A DNA stretch of 64,000 nt from Shewanella nanhaiensis (lineage in GTDB: Bacteria; Pseudomonadota; Gammaproteobacteria; Enterobacterales; Shewanellaceae), in assembly GCF_019457885.1 (NCBI RefSeq), contig NZ_JAHZST010000010.1, positions 1-64,000 of the forward strand, given 5' to 3'. Below the pieces are notes generated by a model. It did no database searches. It saw nothing but the letters and a program-made list of their open reading frames with translations, and had not been told where the DNA came from. A program made the translations under genes and the position numbers. Shown here one piece after another: positions 27,007 to 36,341 of this stretch. Position 1 is the first letter of the stretch; each line of letters opens with the position of its first letter.

Positions 27007-29538
27007 TTAGAACTTCATTGTTACACCAGCAAAGTATGTGCGACCAATTACGTCGTAAACTTCTGGCACAGTACCACCGTCACTACCGTTAGATACTTTT
27101 GATGGATCTTCATCAGTAAAGTTCTTAACACCAGCGCTTAACATCCAATCATCGTTGATGAAGTAGGTAGCTGATAGGTTATGGTATAGAACAGAATCTA
27201 CAGTATCACCTGTCGCTAAATCATCCATTTCACCGATATAACGGTTGAAGTACATTACGCTCCAATCGCCTTGGCCAGCTTTAATGCTGAAATTGTTACG
27301 AACTTCTGCGTATGCACCGAAGTTACCATCGATTGTACCTGTGTACTCTTTACCGTCTTGCTCAAAGTTCAACAAGTAAGTGGTATCGTTGCTTACAACC
27401 CAATCAAGGCTTAATGCTTCGAAGTTGTAGGCTAAGTTAAAGTCAACACCGCTTGTATCTTGGAAACCAACGTTAGTTAGTGAGTTAGTCAAGTTGGACA
27501 AATCACCATCTGCGCCAATATTGAAGGTTTCACATGCTGATGCATCTCCTCCATAACAAGCATCGATACCGGCTTGTGTGTCGAGGCGCGTAATGGCGTT
27601 TTCAACTTTAAAGCGCCAGTAGTCAACAGTTAACGATAGACCGTCAACATAGCTTGGCGAGTAAACTAAACCTGCAGTGTATGACTCTGACTCTTCAGGC
27701 TTAAGATCTTCATCTGAAGTACGGTTTACTAAGATCTGTGGGTCTTTCTCGTTACCCCATGGATCAACTAGGTAGTCGTATGAACCTGAGTTACCACCGT
27801 ATAGCTCACTAACGCTTGGAGCACGGAAGCCCGTAGCCGCTACAGTACGTAGCATTAAGTCATCAGTTGCTTCATAAGTAAGACCAATCTTCCAAGTGGA
27901 TGCATTACCAAATGTTGAATAGTCATCAAAACGTAGTGCAAATTCACCCGTTAGCTTATCAGTAAATGGAACACTAACTTCTTGGAATACCGAGATAACA
28001 TTGTAGCTACCATCAGTTGGATCTTGCTGCGCTGCAGTACTTTCACCTGCTACAACAATTGGATCTGGGTTGTAGTAACCGCTCTCGTAGCGATACTCTG
28101 CACCGATTGCAAATGCAACAGCACCTGCATCAAGGTCAAACAACTCACCGTTTAAGCCGGCAGAGAATACATGCTGCTCGTTACCACCGTCAGCTTCTTC
28201 ATCATAAGAAACACTATTGAGTACATCTTGATCAGTCATTGGCTTGCCAGTTAACCAAGGATCTTGGTCAGCATAGATTGCATCAGCCATCAAGTTAGCG
28301 TTAATAGAGTTCTCTACGCCAGTTTTTGCTTTGTTATTACCATAAGTGTACGAAGCATCCCAGTTCATACCTGTATTGATATCTAACGAACCTTCAAGAC
28401 CAGCAGAAATACGCCATGTATCAGTGTCCTGATTATAGATACGTGGACCCACGTCATTCATACGTTTTCTGTAGTTAACTTGGCCGTTCTTATCTGGAGT
28501 AATACCAGCATCAATCATATCTTGATCAAGCTCTAGGCATGTCATTGGGTCATCACCAGGCGCACAAACATCTAGCATGATGTTGGCAGGCTGTGGTGCT
28601 AACTGCTGGTTTGACTTACGCTTGGTGTATAGAATGTCACCGGTCATTACGATGTCATCACCTAGCTCTTGAGTCATATTAGCAAATAGGCTGTAACGCT
28701 TGCTTGGTGTCTGGTAGAAGCTGTCTTGAGTAAAGTCATAACCCTCAGAGCGGTCTACCCAGTTACCATTTTCATCTTTCACTTTACCGCCCAAAGAGCC
28801 GTTTGGAATAAATGAACTGTTACCTGGATCTGTCCAATCGCGGTCAGACTGAATTACACCTTTACGCTCTGAGTATGCGGCACCAAATGTGTAGTTACCC
28901 GTATCTGTGTTAAAGCCATAAAGTGCGCTGATTTCACCATTTTCGCCATCACTCTTGTCGGTCATGCCGCCTTGAACGTCAACTTGGAAACCTTCAAAAT
29001 CTTTCTTAGTGATGATATTCACTACACCAGCAATAGCATCTGAACCATAAACCGCTGATGCGCCATCTTTTAAGATTTCAACACGTGCAATCATTGCCAC
29101 TGGTATAGAGTTAAGGTCAACAGAGCTGTTTGCACCAGAACCAGAGTTCACCATACGGCGGCCGTTTAGCAATACAAGTGTACGCTGTGAGCCCATACCA
29201 CGAAGGTCAACTTGAGCAACACCGTCCGCACCATTGTTAGTGCTAGAACCTACGGCTTTACCGCCCATAGATGTTTGAGCTTGTAGTAATTCGTCAACGG
29301 TAGTAAAACCTTCTGCGCGAATTTCATCAGCGCCAATTACGGTTACTGGTGATGCAGTTTCCATGTCTTGGCGTTGGATACGGGAGCCAGTAACTGCAAT
29401 GCGTTCAACATCTGCACCCGCTTCTTCTGCAAAAGCAGTATTTGATACTGTAAATGTGGTACTTGAAACTGATGCAATTAAACCTAGCTTAATTGCAGTC
29501 GCTAATTTATTACGTGAATGCTGTGATGTTCTTATCAT
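27007..29538 (-). CDS. TonB-dependent outer-membrane receptor
   Basis: 843 aa. The signal peptide ends near AFAEEAGA, followed by a possible TonB-box region (DVERIAVTGSR), a plug domain (SPVTVIGADEI ... VDLRGMGSQRTLVLLNGRRM ... VEILKDGASAVYGSDAIAGVVNI) and a 22-strand-type barrel that ends YFAGVTMKF. The plug pattern belongs to the broad receptor group common in Shewanella and other marine bacteria, for which ligands are varied (siderophores, carbohydrates, peptides). No neighbouring transport or degradation gene points to a substrate. A CRP-type site lies 300 bp upstream, suggesting control by carbon or respiratory state rather than iron. Confidence 0.93.
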   Translation of the reverse strand: MIRTSQHSRNKLATAIKLGLIASVSSTTFTVSNTAFAEEAGADVERIAVTGSRIQRQDMETASPVTVIGADEIRAEGFTTVDELLQAQTSMGGKAVGSSTNNGADGVAQVDLRGMGSQRTLVLLNGRRMVNSGSGANSSVDLNSIPVAMIARVEILKDGASAVYGSDAIAGVVNIITKKDFEGFQVDVQGGMTDKSDGENGEISALYGFNTDTGNYTFGAAYSERKGVIQSDRDWTDPGNSSFIPNGSLGGKVKDENGNWVDRSEGYDFTQDSFYQTPSKRYSLFANMTQELGDDIVMTGDILYTKRKSNQQLAPQPANIMLDVCAPGDDPMTCLELDQDMIDAGITPDKNGQVNYRKRMNDVGPRIYNQDTDTWRISAGLEGSLDINTGMNWDASYTYGNNKAKTGVENSINANLMADAIYADQDPWLTGKPMTDQDVLNSVSYDEEADGGNEQHVFSAGLNGELFDLDAGAVAFAIGAEYRYESGYYNPDPIVVAGESTAAQQDPTDGSYNVISVFQEVSVPFTDKLTGEFALRFDDYSTFGNASTWKIGLTYEATDDLMLRTVAATGFRAPSVSELYGGNSGSYDYLVDPWGNEKDPQILVNRTSDEDLKPEESESYTAGLVYSPSYVDGLSLTVDYWRFKVENAITRLDTQAGIDACYGGDASACETFNIGADGDLSNLTNSLTNVGFQDTSGVDFNLAYNFEALSLDWVVSNDTTYLLNFEQDGKEYTGTIDGNFGAYAEVRNNFSIKAGQGDWSVMYFNRYIGEMDDLATGDTVDSVLYHNLSATYFINDDWMLSAGVKNFTDEDPSKVSNGSDGGTVPEVYDVIGRTYFAGVTMKF

Positions 29539-30214
29539 TAAGATTTACTCCCTCACTTGTTTATTATTATTGCGCCTTTTCTTGTTTCGAAATGAATAAT
29601 TATGGCGTTGCATTCGATACTGAAGTTTCACCTTAATACAGTCAATCAGCCATTTTATTAACGACTGATGCAATAAAGTTAAATAAAGTGAGTCAACAGG
29701 TAAACAAGACAAATAAATAATGGTGCGCGCGCTATAAAATAACAAAATGGATAGTATTTGACGCTAACATTCACTAAAAAACTAGAGATAAACTTCGAGA
29801 GGTCGTTAACACTAGCGCAACCAGCAGAAATACAGTTTTTGTGACACGGATCACAGAAACTACTGTAACCATGCTCATTTTGGCTCAACTTCATGGGTAA
29901 AATTTAAAGAGTTCAACAGAACATCTGTGGTTTTTTAACGCTGTACAGCAAATATTCAGCTATACACTTGCCAGTTAGATAGGAATTAAAGAATATTTAA
30001 CACTCAGCCGAAGTTACACATAGATACAGTTCGTCTAGTTAAGTTATGCAAGCTTAACTTTGCAATAAATAATTAACATGCACTCACCACCGATATATTA
30101 ACAAAGAGGATTAAGTCAGATTAAATTATATACAAAGGTGAATTATTCTTTTATTTGTTATCAGTAATAAAAGCATAAAATATGAACTACATATTTAGTT
30201 CATCAAAGTGTTGC
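29539..30214. other. Long upstream region of the TonB-dependent receptor
   Basis: 676 nt without a supported gene. It contains a CRP-type palindrome (29840-29855), a run GCGCGCGC near 29725, and short inverted repeats around 30040-30070. Two short frames here (29545-29745 and 29679-29894, minus) lack ribosome binding sites and protein-like composition. Confidence 0.5.
29840..29855. promoter_or_regulatory. CRP-binding site
   Basis: TGTGA-CACGGA-TCACA is a perfect match to the CRP half-sites with the canonical 6-nt centre, flanked by T/A-rich bases. It lies 302 nt upstream of the receptor start codon, so the receptor promoter would need to be in this distal part. In Shewanella CRP is a major regulator of anaerobic respiration and carbon use. 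Confidence 0.7.
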
Positions 30215-30646
30215 TCAAAAATAATTAACTTCAACCATATATGTAATTTGATGTTGTCCCGCCTCCATGACTCTTTTTATCATCAACTCACCACCAACAT
30301 TAAACTCAAACTCATCCTTGGCTAGTTGATAATTCTGCTCTGATGTCTCATTTTCAAGAAGGGGAGTAAAATCGATATCTTGAGAGCCCACTGAGTAGAC
30401 TCGGATCTGAACATCAGCACTCCCTCCGCTATTGATTCGAAACATACCAAGTGTTGATGGTGACTGGATACAGGCATCTCCAGTTCGTGAGCCTACTGTC
30501 ATTCGACAGGACGCATTGGCTTGATTTAAAATATCACCAAAGTGCACCGACTTGGTTTCGGTGATCTCTAAAGGATCTATTAAGTTAAAACCAACTTGAC
30601 CAACTAAACTGACAAATAGCACGGTACTCAGCATACGCTTGACCAA
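30215..30646 (-). CDS. DUF4402-type minor fimbrial subunit
   Basis: About 143 aa; TTG at 30646 gives a positively charged start (VKR) before the hydrophobic segment, while ATG at 30634 is the alternative. The mature part resembles the pilin encoded at 34745-35215 in plan: LEITETKSVHFGDI, a Cys pair (NASCRMTVGSRTGDACIQSP), and a final beta-strand region (GQHQITYMVEVNYF) suited to donor-strand exchange. As last gene of the chaperone-usher operon it is a candidate tip or anchor subunit. No adhesin domain is visible. Confidence 0.7.
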   Translation of the reverse strand: MVKRMLSTVLFVSLVGQVGFNLIDPLEITETKSVHFGDILNQANASCRMTVGSRTGDACIQSPSTLGMFRINSGGSADVQIRVYSVGSQDIDFTPLLENETSEQNYQLAKDEFEFNVGGELMIKRVMEAGQHQITYMVEVNYF

Positions 30647-30694
30647 TCACATTGAGTTTCAATCAATTATAGTCAGAAATGATAATTAAACAGG

Positions 30695-33600
30695 CTAATG
30701 GATCACATTTCCCTCTCCTGTGAGCGCTATTGTGCCTAAATCAAGATATTCACCAGGCTTTAGATCCACATTGTCGTGAAACTTATCTCCAACAATGAGT
30801 TTATAGCTTCCAGGCAGGATACGTTCAAAAATAAAAACACCATCAAACTCAACCCTAACTGCATATTCATTTTCAGCAGTGTGGCTTTGCAGTTTAATCG
30901 GCACACCCTTTGCCACAGCGCCAGATGTTGTAAGCAACTGCCCCTCCATTTCAGCGGTATAGAGAATTGGAAACGGTATTTTCTCAATGTGCCCTGGGTG
31001 CGGCTTAACACTAATCGCACTTGCTAATGGAATAAGAAAGGGATCAGGTAGGCTGGCCTCATTCAGTTTTAGCTTTTGAGCTTGGGCAGTTTGTAGGTGA
31101 GTAATAAGCAGTTCACCATTGTTATCCGTCTTCTCCCCTCCTCTACTATGGCCTGAAAATGACAGCCCCTTAACAGGGAGCTCCCCCTCATCTAGCTCAC
31201 CGTTTGCATTATCATCTTGGAATGCTTTTATAATGATGGCACCAGTATTTAAATAACTCGCACTGTCTCGCAGCAATAGCCCTGAACTAGGTTGCCACAA
31301 AAAGGAGCTACTCCATTTAAGTTGCGCAAACCAGTCTCCATCAGAAAAATTTTCTAAAACTAATCGAAGCGAACTTTGATCAAACAGATATGAGATGGAG
31401 TTTCTTATACTGTGAGCATTCTGCTCTTGCGCTTGATAGCTCAGCTCAAGCTGGTAGTTAAAATCATCACTTAACGCGGTATTTGCATTAACGACCCATT
31501 GATTAAGCCCAAACTCAGGTAAAATATCAATATCGAGATAACTTCGAAGATACCAATTAAATAGCTTTCCAGAAATTGCAATGCGATCGCTCACGATCTC
31601 TTGCGATCCATTGGATTGCCAACGTATGTTATTACTGTATGAGAGCCGGTTAAACTGACCAGCTAGTTGGGCATTTATCTGAAGAAAATCATCAAGCTGC
31701 ATATACTCTTTCCAGTTAGCTGATAACGCTAAGCTAAGTGAAGAGTCTTCAATATTGGTGTTAAGACTAAGGTTAGCCTCCTGTATTAACTCAGTTTGAG
31801 CACTCTCCCAAGAGTTAAAGTTTTCAAAAAACTGCCAATCAGCATTCCAATCAAAATTATCACTGCTCCCCTGCAGCGCAGCTCCTAAAGCATAACCGTC
31901 TCCACTATGAGCTAAATTGAACTGTAAAAGGTTCTCTCCACCTAGCAAATTCATACTCAATTTAGGAAGAAACTGCCAATCTCCGTCAGCGAGCTCCTGA
32001 TTGATGAGAGACAAGCCTGTGGTGATATTTTCTGTCACAGCCCAGTTAGTATGCAAATAATACTGTTTCAGATGATCTTGATCTCTAACCATGGCACCAG
32101 CGCTGACTCCTACACTTCCCTGTTCAAGCACTGACTGATCTAAGACTTTACTGAATGATTCACTGCGACTCTCACCACTGGGTCCGAAGAACCTTAACTG
32201 ATATTGGTTTGTTCCTATATAGTAAGGCACCTCTGTAAAACGGTACCTTGCATCAGCACCTACCCGCTGAATCGCGATTAAACTATTGTTTCTGTACAGT
32301 TCCACATCCCAATCAGGTTCAATTTCTCCTTCAATCACAATATGCCTAAAATCATCCGTAAAACCATCACCAGCCGTAATAATGACACCTAAGCCTGAAC
32401 TGGACTCTGATACTAATGGCAAAGAGTGGGAGTCAACACTCCCAACCCGGTAATGTTTTACCCATTGGTCGCTTAAAAACTTCTCAATATAGCCGTTGAT
32501 ATATTTTCCAGAGTCAGACCAGGAGTAACCCAGATAAGCATTATGTCCACCAAGATCACTCCGCCCCTGTATAAAGCCTTCATCACTCGTTTTGTTCACT
32601 TCACCTAACCGCTGAGAAACGACTCCAAGATCAATATGCCCAGCGAGATCGCCAATATTTGCATCAAGGCTCTCTACTAGCATAATCTGCTGTGATGCGC
32701 GCTTTTTCTGCTCCGCTTCAAACGCTTTAAACTTTTGCTCTCTTGCTAGAAGCTGTGAAAGAGGGATATCGTTAGAAGTTTGAATCGTAAATCTTTGCCT
32801 AGAAGCATCGAAGCGAATATTCAAACCAAACATATGCTCTATCAGCCCTCTATCTAAATAAAGATCCCAGTCATCAAAGAAAACCTCTCCATCAGGAAAT
32901 CCGCATGCTCCTTTATTATACCAATAACTTAATAGACCATTGCTCAACTCTATTTTTCGTTCAGGAGATAAAAACCAGCCTGATAAGGACAGGGACTCGG
33001 AGTCTAGTTGCACCGGCAGTAAAAGCAGCTCTGCAAGTAGTTGGATAGGCAAATATTGGACGCCACCTTGCTGATAGGCGAACATCTCATCACTTAACAC
33101 CTGATCGCCATACTTTAACTGACTGATGATAAAAAGCTCATCTGAAGTTGGCGAGCTTTCATAAGCGTAAAACGCAGTCTGACCACAATCAGAGCTTTTT
33201 ACTCTGGTTGTAAAAATGTCAGTGTCACTTGCTAATGCTTTTTTGGGCTGTAACCTTTGCTCTTTTACCAATAGAGGTTCTTTTATAGTGGCTTGTAATG
33301 GGATCTTCTCCCCTTGAATCATCCTCACCTGCTGTTGAGAAGAGGTGGAATGAGATAACTCACCATCGGGGTTAAGTTTTACTGGCATCATTGACCTGTT
33401 TCCCGTCGTTTTTTGCTCTAAACGACGACGCTCAGAGATAAATACCTCGGCCTTGCCAGAAGCAACATCTATCAGCTTGCCGCTATGTTTAAACTCTTTC
33501 TCAAATTGTGTGGCTTCTGAAGATTGAGTTGAGTCGATAACATCAACAGTTCTTTCAAACCCACTTAAACTCTGACTCTCAGCTGCATTGTTTTGTATTA

Positions 33601-33811
33601 TATTTTGTTCAGTACCTTGCTTAGTATCACGTTTAATATCTTGATATACTTCTAGTACCTCCCGTTCAATGCCGGTACTAGAATAAGGAGACACGTCTTC
33701 TAGATAGAGATAGATGGAAAAGAGTAAAAGTAAAATGATAGAAAGTAGAAAAAGCATAGGCCATGACGACTTATGCTTTGACACTATGTGATGTGATTCT
33801 TCTTTAAACAC
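30695..33811 (-). CDS. Usher-like outer-membrane protein of an alternative chaperone-usher system
   Basis: 1038 aa. The N-terminus is a 17-residue charged tail, a strong hydrophobic segment (about residues 18-37: LFLLSIILLLLFSIYLYL) without an obvious signal-peptidase site, and then about 170 residues of Ser/Gln/Glu-rich linker. Next comes a folded domain with two cysteines, then usher-type sequence: a plug-like section (WDVELYRNNSLIAIQRVGAD, YIGTNQYQLRFFGPSGESR) and many alternating barrel strands. The C-terminal region has an acidic Ca-binding-like loop (DDNANGELDEGE) and carboxypeptidase-regulatory/SdrB-like modules. It lies 11 nt from the chaperone gene. Assignment as usher is by position, size and the plug motif. 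Confidence 0.75.
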   Translation of the reverse strand: MFKEESHHIVSKHKSSWPMLFLLSIILLLLFSIYLYLEDVSPYSSTGIEREVLEVYQDIKRDTKQGTEQNIIQNNAAESQSLSGFERTVDVIDSTQSSEATQFEKEFKHSGKLIDVASGKAEVFISERRRLEQKTTGNRSMMPVKLNPDGELSHSTSSQQQVRMIQGEKIPLQATIKEPLLVKEQRLQPKKALASDTDIFTTRVKSSDCGQTAFYAYESSPTSDELFIISQLKYGDQVLSDEMFAYQQGGVQYLPIQLLAELLLLPVQLDSESLSLSGWFLSPERKIELSNGLLSYWYNKGACGFPDGEVFFDDWDLYLDRGLIEHMFGLNIRFDASRQRFTIQTSNDIPLSQLLAREQKFKAFEAEQKKRASQQIMLVESLDANIGDLAGHIDLGVVSQRLGEVNKTSDEGFIQGRSDLGGHNAYLGYSWSDSGKYINGYIEKFLSDQWVKHYRVGSVDSHSLPLVSESSSGLGVIITAGDGFTDDFRHIVIEGEIEPDWDVELYRNNSLIAIQRVGADARYRFTEVPYYIGTNQYQLRFFGPSGESRSESFSKVLDQSVLEQGSVGVSAGAMVRDQDHLKQYYLHTNWAVTENITTGLSLINQELADGDWQFLPKLSMNLLGGENLLQFNLAHSGDGYALGAALQGSSDNFDWNADWQFFENFNSWESAQTELIQEANLSLNTNIEDSSLSLALSANWKEYMQLDDFLQINAQLAGQFNRLSYSNNIRWQSNGSQEIVSDRIAISGKLFNWYLRSYLDIDILPEFGLNQWVVNANTALSDDFNYQLELSYQAQEQNAHSIRNSISYLFDQSSLRLVLENFSDGDWFAQLKWSSSFLWQPSSGLLLRDSASYLNTGAIIIKAFQDDNANGELDEGELPVKGLSFSGHSRGGEKTDNNGELLITHLQTAQAQKLKLNEASLPDPFLIPLASAISVKPHPGHIEKIPFPILYTAEMEGQLLTTSGAVAKGVPIKLQSHTAENEYAVRVEFDGVFIFERILPGSYKLIVGDKFHDNVDLKPGEYLDLGTIALTGEGNVIH

Positions 33812-33822
33812 AAATAGAATTT

Positions 33823-34614
33823 TTAAAGAACTATTCGAGTCTCAACTACTTTTGCATCGGATAAGCTCTCACTCTCCCGATAACGTACTATGAGTTCACG
33901 ACCTTTCTCTACAGGCTTAGATAACTCAATAGCAAAGGTACGCGCTGTTAACTCTGTATACACAGCGGCATTTTTATAACTGCCAACGCTTTCTAACTCC
34001 TGCCCATTTGATACCAAAAATAGTTCAATATCACCATAACTACTTCTTAGTCCTTCACGTTCTAAAGTAACCTCAACACTGGATTGAGTTTTCCTATCTA
34101 AATCAGCATCGATATAGACTTCAGATGAGAGAGTACCTAGCCTTAAGATCACTGGAATAGAGATCCGCATATATGCGGTTACCGATAAACTCAAGGTATT
34201 GCTGGTATTTTTTTGTTCATTATCGATTGCTGTAGGCGCCAACGGGATCTGATGAAAAACGATATAACTTCGGTACTCACCTTCTGGCGTTCCTTTAGGT
34301 AACCTTAGAGCCATCCTGACTCTCGTCCCCTCCTCTGGGGCCAAACTCACACGCCTAGGAGAGTAACGAACAAATTTAGCTAAAGAGGTAGATGAATTTT
34401 CCAAAGAGACATAGTCCCCTGTTGGAAGTAACTTTTTATCTTCAAAGTAGATATTATATCTGGCGTCTTGCTTACCTTTGTTAACTAACGAGAATACAGC
34501 ACTACGCTGCGCTTTATTATCTAACTCTACACGAGTTGGCGTCACAAGAAGGTTGGCATAAACTGCAGAACTAAAAAGTGAGGCTATAAAATAGCTCAAA
34601 AAAAATTTTTTCAT
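33823..34614 (-). CDS. Periplasmic fimbrial chaperone
   Basis: 263 aa with a signal peptide ending around SSAVYA. The mature protein is a two-domain Ig-like chaperone: NLLVTPTRVELDNKAQRSAVFSLVN at the start, followed by VRYSPRRVSLAPEEGTRVRM, the stretch that donates a strand to pilins, and a second domain ending VVETRIVL. It belongs to the non-classical chaperone group rather than FimC/PapD. It lies between the pilin (130-nt gap) and the usher (11-nt gap), consistent with a single operon. Confidence 0.85.
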   Translation of the reverse strand: MKKFFLSYFIASLFSSAVYANLLVTPTRVELDNKAQRSAVFSLVNKGKQDARYNIYFEDKKLLPTGDYVSLENSSTSLAKFVRYSPRRVSLAPEEGTRVRMALRLPKGTPEGEYRSYIVFHQIPLAPTAIDNEQKNTSNTLSLSVTAYMRISIPVILRLGTLSSEVYIDADLDRKTQSSVEVTLEREGLRSSYGDIELFLVSNGQELESVGSYKNAAVYTELTARTFAIELSKPVEKGRELIVRYRESESLSDAKVVETRIVL

Positions 34615-34744
34615 TATTATCGCCCAGCTAATTTATATGAGACTGAATCTCAATGTTTATTATTGGTTAGCTTGTACTACGAGCATTGTCTCTTTTTAAC
34701 CGCTAAATATTAAAGAGATACTTAGCGGTTTATACAGGTAATTT

Positions 34745-35215
34745 TTAGTACGTTACATCGACAGTGTAAGTCAGGTTTTTAGCACCTGCTGTCGCACTTG
34801 CCGCAACGATATCTAAACTTCCACCCACTTTTAACACTGCACTATTACCAGTGACTGTTAATGTGTTACTTGACACACTTGGTGTAAAGGTCACACCTGG
34901 AACACTTGCTGAGTCAGCCGCAGAAAGTGAAATATTGACCGTTGTGTTATCAGCAGCGATGGTAAACTCACCAGATGAAGCGGCATTACCACCAGCAACA
35001 CAAGCTGTACCTGAAGTGTCATCTGCATAGCCTAAAGAACAGTTACCGTCAGCAAGAATGCTCACATCACCAAACTCCATCACAGCTGTTTCAGTTACAG
35101 AAATAGGGTAAACCAGATTGAAATTTGCTGTACCTGTCGCTTGAGCAGCGTCAGCTTGAGCTGAGATAAAAAAAGTAGACGCAATCAGAGTAGAAAGTAG
35201 AATATTATTCTTCAT
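34745..35215 (-). CDS. DUF4402-type major pilin subunit
   Basis: 156 aa, signal peptide about 22 residues (ISAQADA). The mature part is Ala/Ser/Thr/Val-rich beta-sheet sequence: FNLVYPISVTETAVMEFGDV, a Cys pair in GNCSLGYADDTSGTACVAGG, and a C-terminal strand NLTYTVDVTY. This matches DUF4402 putative pilins. As the first gene, separated from the rest by a 130-nt gap, it is the probable major subunit and may be made in excess. Confidence 0.8.
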   Translation of the reverse strand: MKNNILLSTLIASTFFISAQADAAQATGTANFNLVYPISVTETAVMEFGDVSILADGNCSLGYADDTSGTACVAGGNAASSGEFTIAADNTTVNISLSAADSASVPGVTFTPSVSSNTLTVTGNSAVLKVGGSLDIVAASATAGAKNLTYTVDVTY

Positions 35216-35701
35216 TATTTAAATCCCAAATATTTTTATATTATTTTGTACCTATACTAAAATAATCTTCACTGAAGTAAATAGCTCAAATTAAAAGCAC
35301 AAGTCAATGTAAAAACGCTAGCAAACCTAACGTCTTAAGATTATAAGATATCAAACGCGAAACATTTTGCAACATCTTCATTACAATCTTGGAAAAATAA
35401 TATAATATAGTCGAAGACATGAACGAATAATGAGCTCTAATCGTAACCATATTTAACATATAAGATAAAACCACATTATTTACAATGAGATAAAGAAATC
35501 ACCCTTATCCATGACATATGTATGGGTAATATTATTTTATCCATAAATATATTATGGATATATTTAAATCGTATTTTATAGGCTGTTTGTTTTGATAAAC
35601 CTTCATAAGTACAAATTGTATATTAAATAAAACGCAGCCATTTATCACTACAATCATTTAGTTTAGCCTCATATAAAACCACAACAAAATAATGGAATAA
35701 C
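35216..35701. other. AT-rich divergent intergenic region of the fimbrial locus
   Basis: 486 nt, strongly AT-rich, separating the fimbrial operon from the divergent DUF4402-like gene. No gene is seen. It contains two neighbouring TTATCCAT/ATGGATAA-type palindromes (about 35505-35530 and 35538-35560) that could be operator sites. Confidence 0.5.
35538..35560. promoter_or_regulatory. Palindrome TATCCATAA/TTATGGATA in the fimbrial intergenic region
   Basis: Perfect 9-bp arms with a 5-nt centre (ATATA). A related, imperfect palindrome (ATCCAT ... ATGGGT) lies about 30 nt upstream. No regulator is recognised. Confidence 0.4.
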
Positions 35702-36301
35702 ATGTATAAACCTCTATTTATATGTCTATATAGCACCCCCTCGCAAAAAGAATCTCAGAGGTTTGTAACTAAAAACTGTTTATCAAAATTTCGCCTTACT
35801 CGAATTGTTCGCAAATTAACCAGAACAGTGTATAAAACACCAGTTAGCAAACTTGTTATCCTATTGATAGTTAGTTTCCAGTTTCATGCCTCTGCCGCTA
35901 TCTCTATCACGGAGATACAACCTCTTAAGTATCCCAGTGCTATAAAAAATAGCAGTAAGAGTACAATTGTTGTGGTTAACTGGAAAGGAGCATTGGGAAA
36001 AGCGACGAACACAACCTTACTTGATAATGACTACCATCAAGGCCGATACCTTATTACCTCAGATAGTACAGCCCCAATCTCCATCGACTTTTTCCAATTG
36101 GGTAATGAAAACAAGGTCAACTTGAAGAGCTTAAGGGTCAGATACAAAAATCAGACCTTAAAGTCATTTCCTGCAAGCGGATTAGCGAACCCTGGCTTAG
36201 ATGGTGAGTATATTGATATTGGTGCTAAGGTAGTGGCGGGAAAAAATGCGGTTCCAGGTATGAAGTCACCACAATACACCTTACGAATTGAAGAGCAGTG
36301 A
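35702..36301 (+). CDS. DUF4402-like secreted protein, divergent from the fimbrial operon
   Basis: 199 aa from ATG 35702, but the signal peptide-like segment is internal (about residues 50-66: KLVILLIVSFQFHASA), and a GTG at 35828 would give a normal signal sequence. The mature part has the DUF4402 outline: ISITEIQPLKYPSAI at the start, then GRYLITSDSTAPISIDFF, and a final IDIGAKVVAGKNAVPG...QYTLRIEEQ resembling the last strands of the pilins. It lacks their Cys pair. It is likely another surface subunit or a related secreted protein. Confidence 0.55.
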   Translation: MYKPLFICLYSTPSQKESQRFVTKNCLSKFRLTRIVRKLTRTVYKTPVSKLVILLIVSFQFHASAAISITEIQPLKYPSAIKNSSKSTIVVVNWKGALGKATNTTLLDNDYHQGRYLITSDSTAPISIDFFQLGNENKVNLKSLRVRYKNQTLKSFPASGLANPGLDGEYIDIGAKVVAGKNAVPGMKSPQYTLRIEEQ

Positions 36302-36341
36302 GACTTAGGCAAGTAACCTACTCTTCAAATACCACTAATCA

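Noticed and set aside
29545..29894. Two minus-strand frames upstream of the TonB-dependent receptor
   Set aside because: No initiation signals; they overlap the probable promoter/leader and a CRP site.
30181..30214. Terminator of the fimbrial operon (ATGAACT/AGTTCAT)
   Set aside because: Weak AT-rich stem with a poor T-run; not convincing enough to call.
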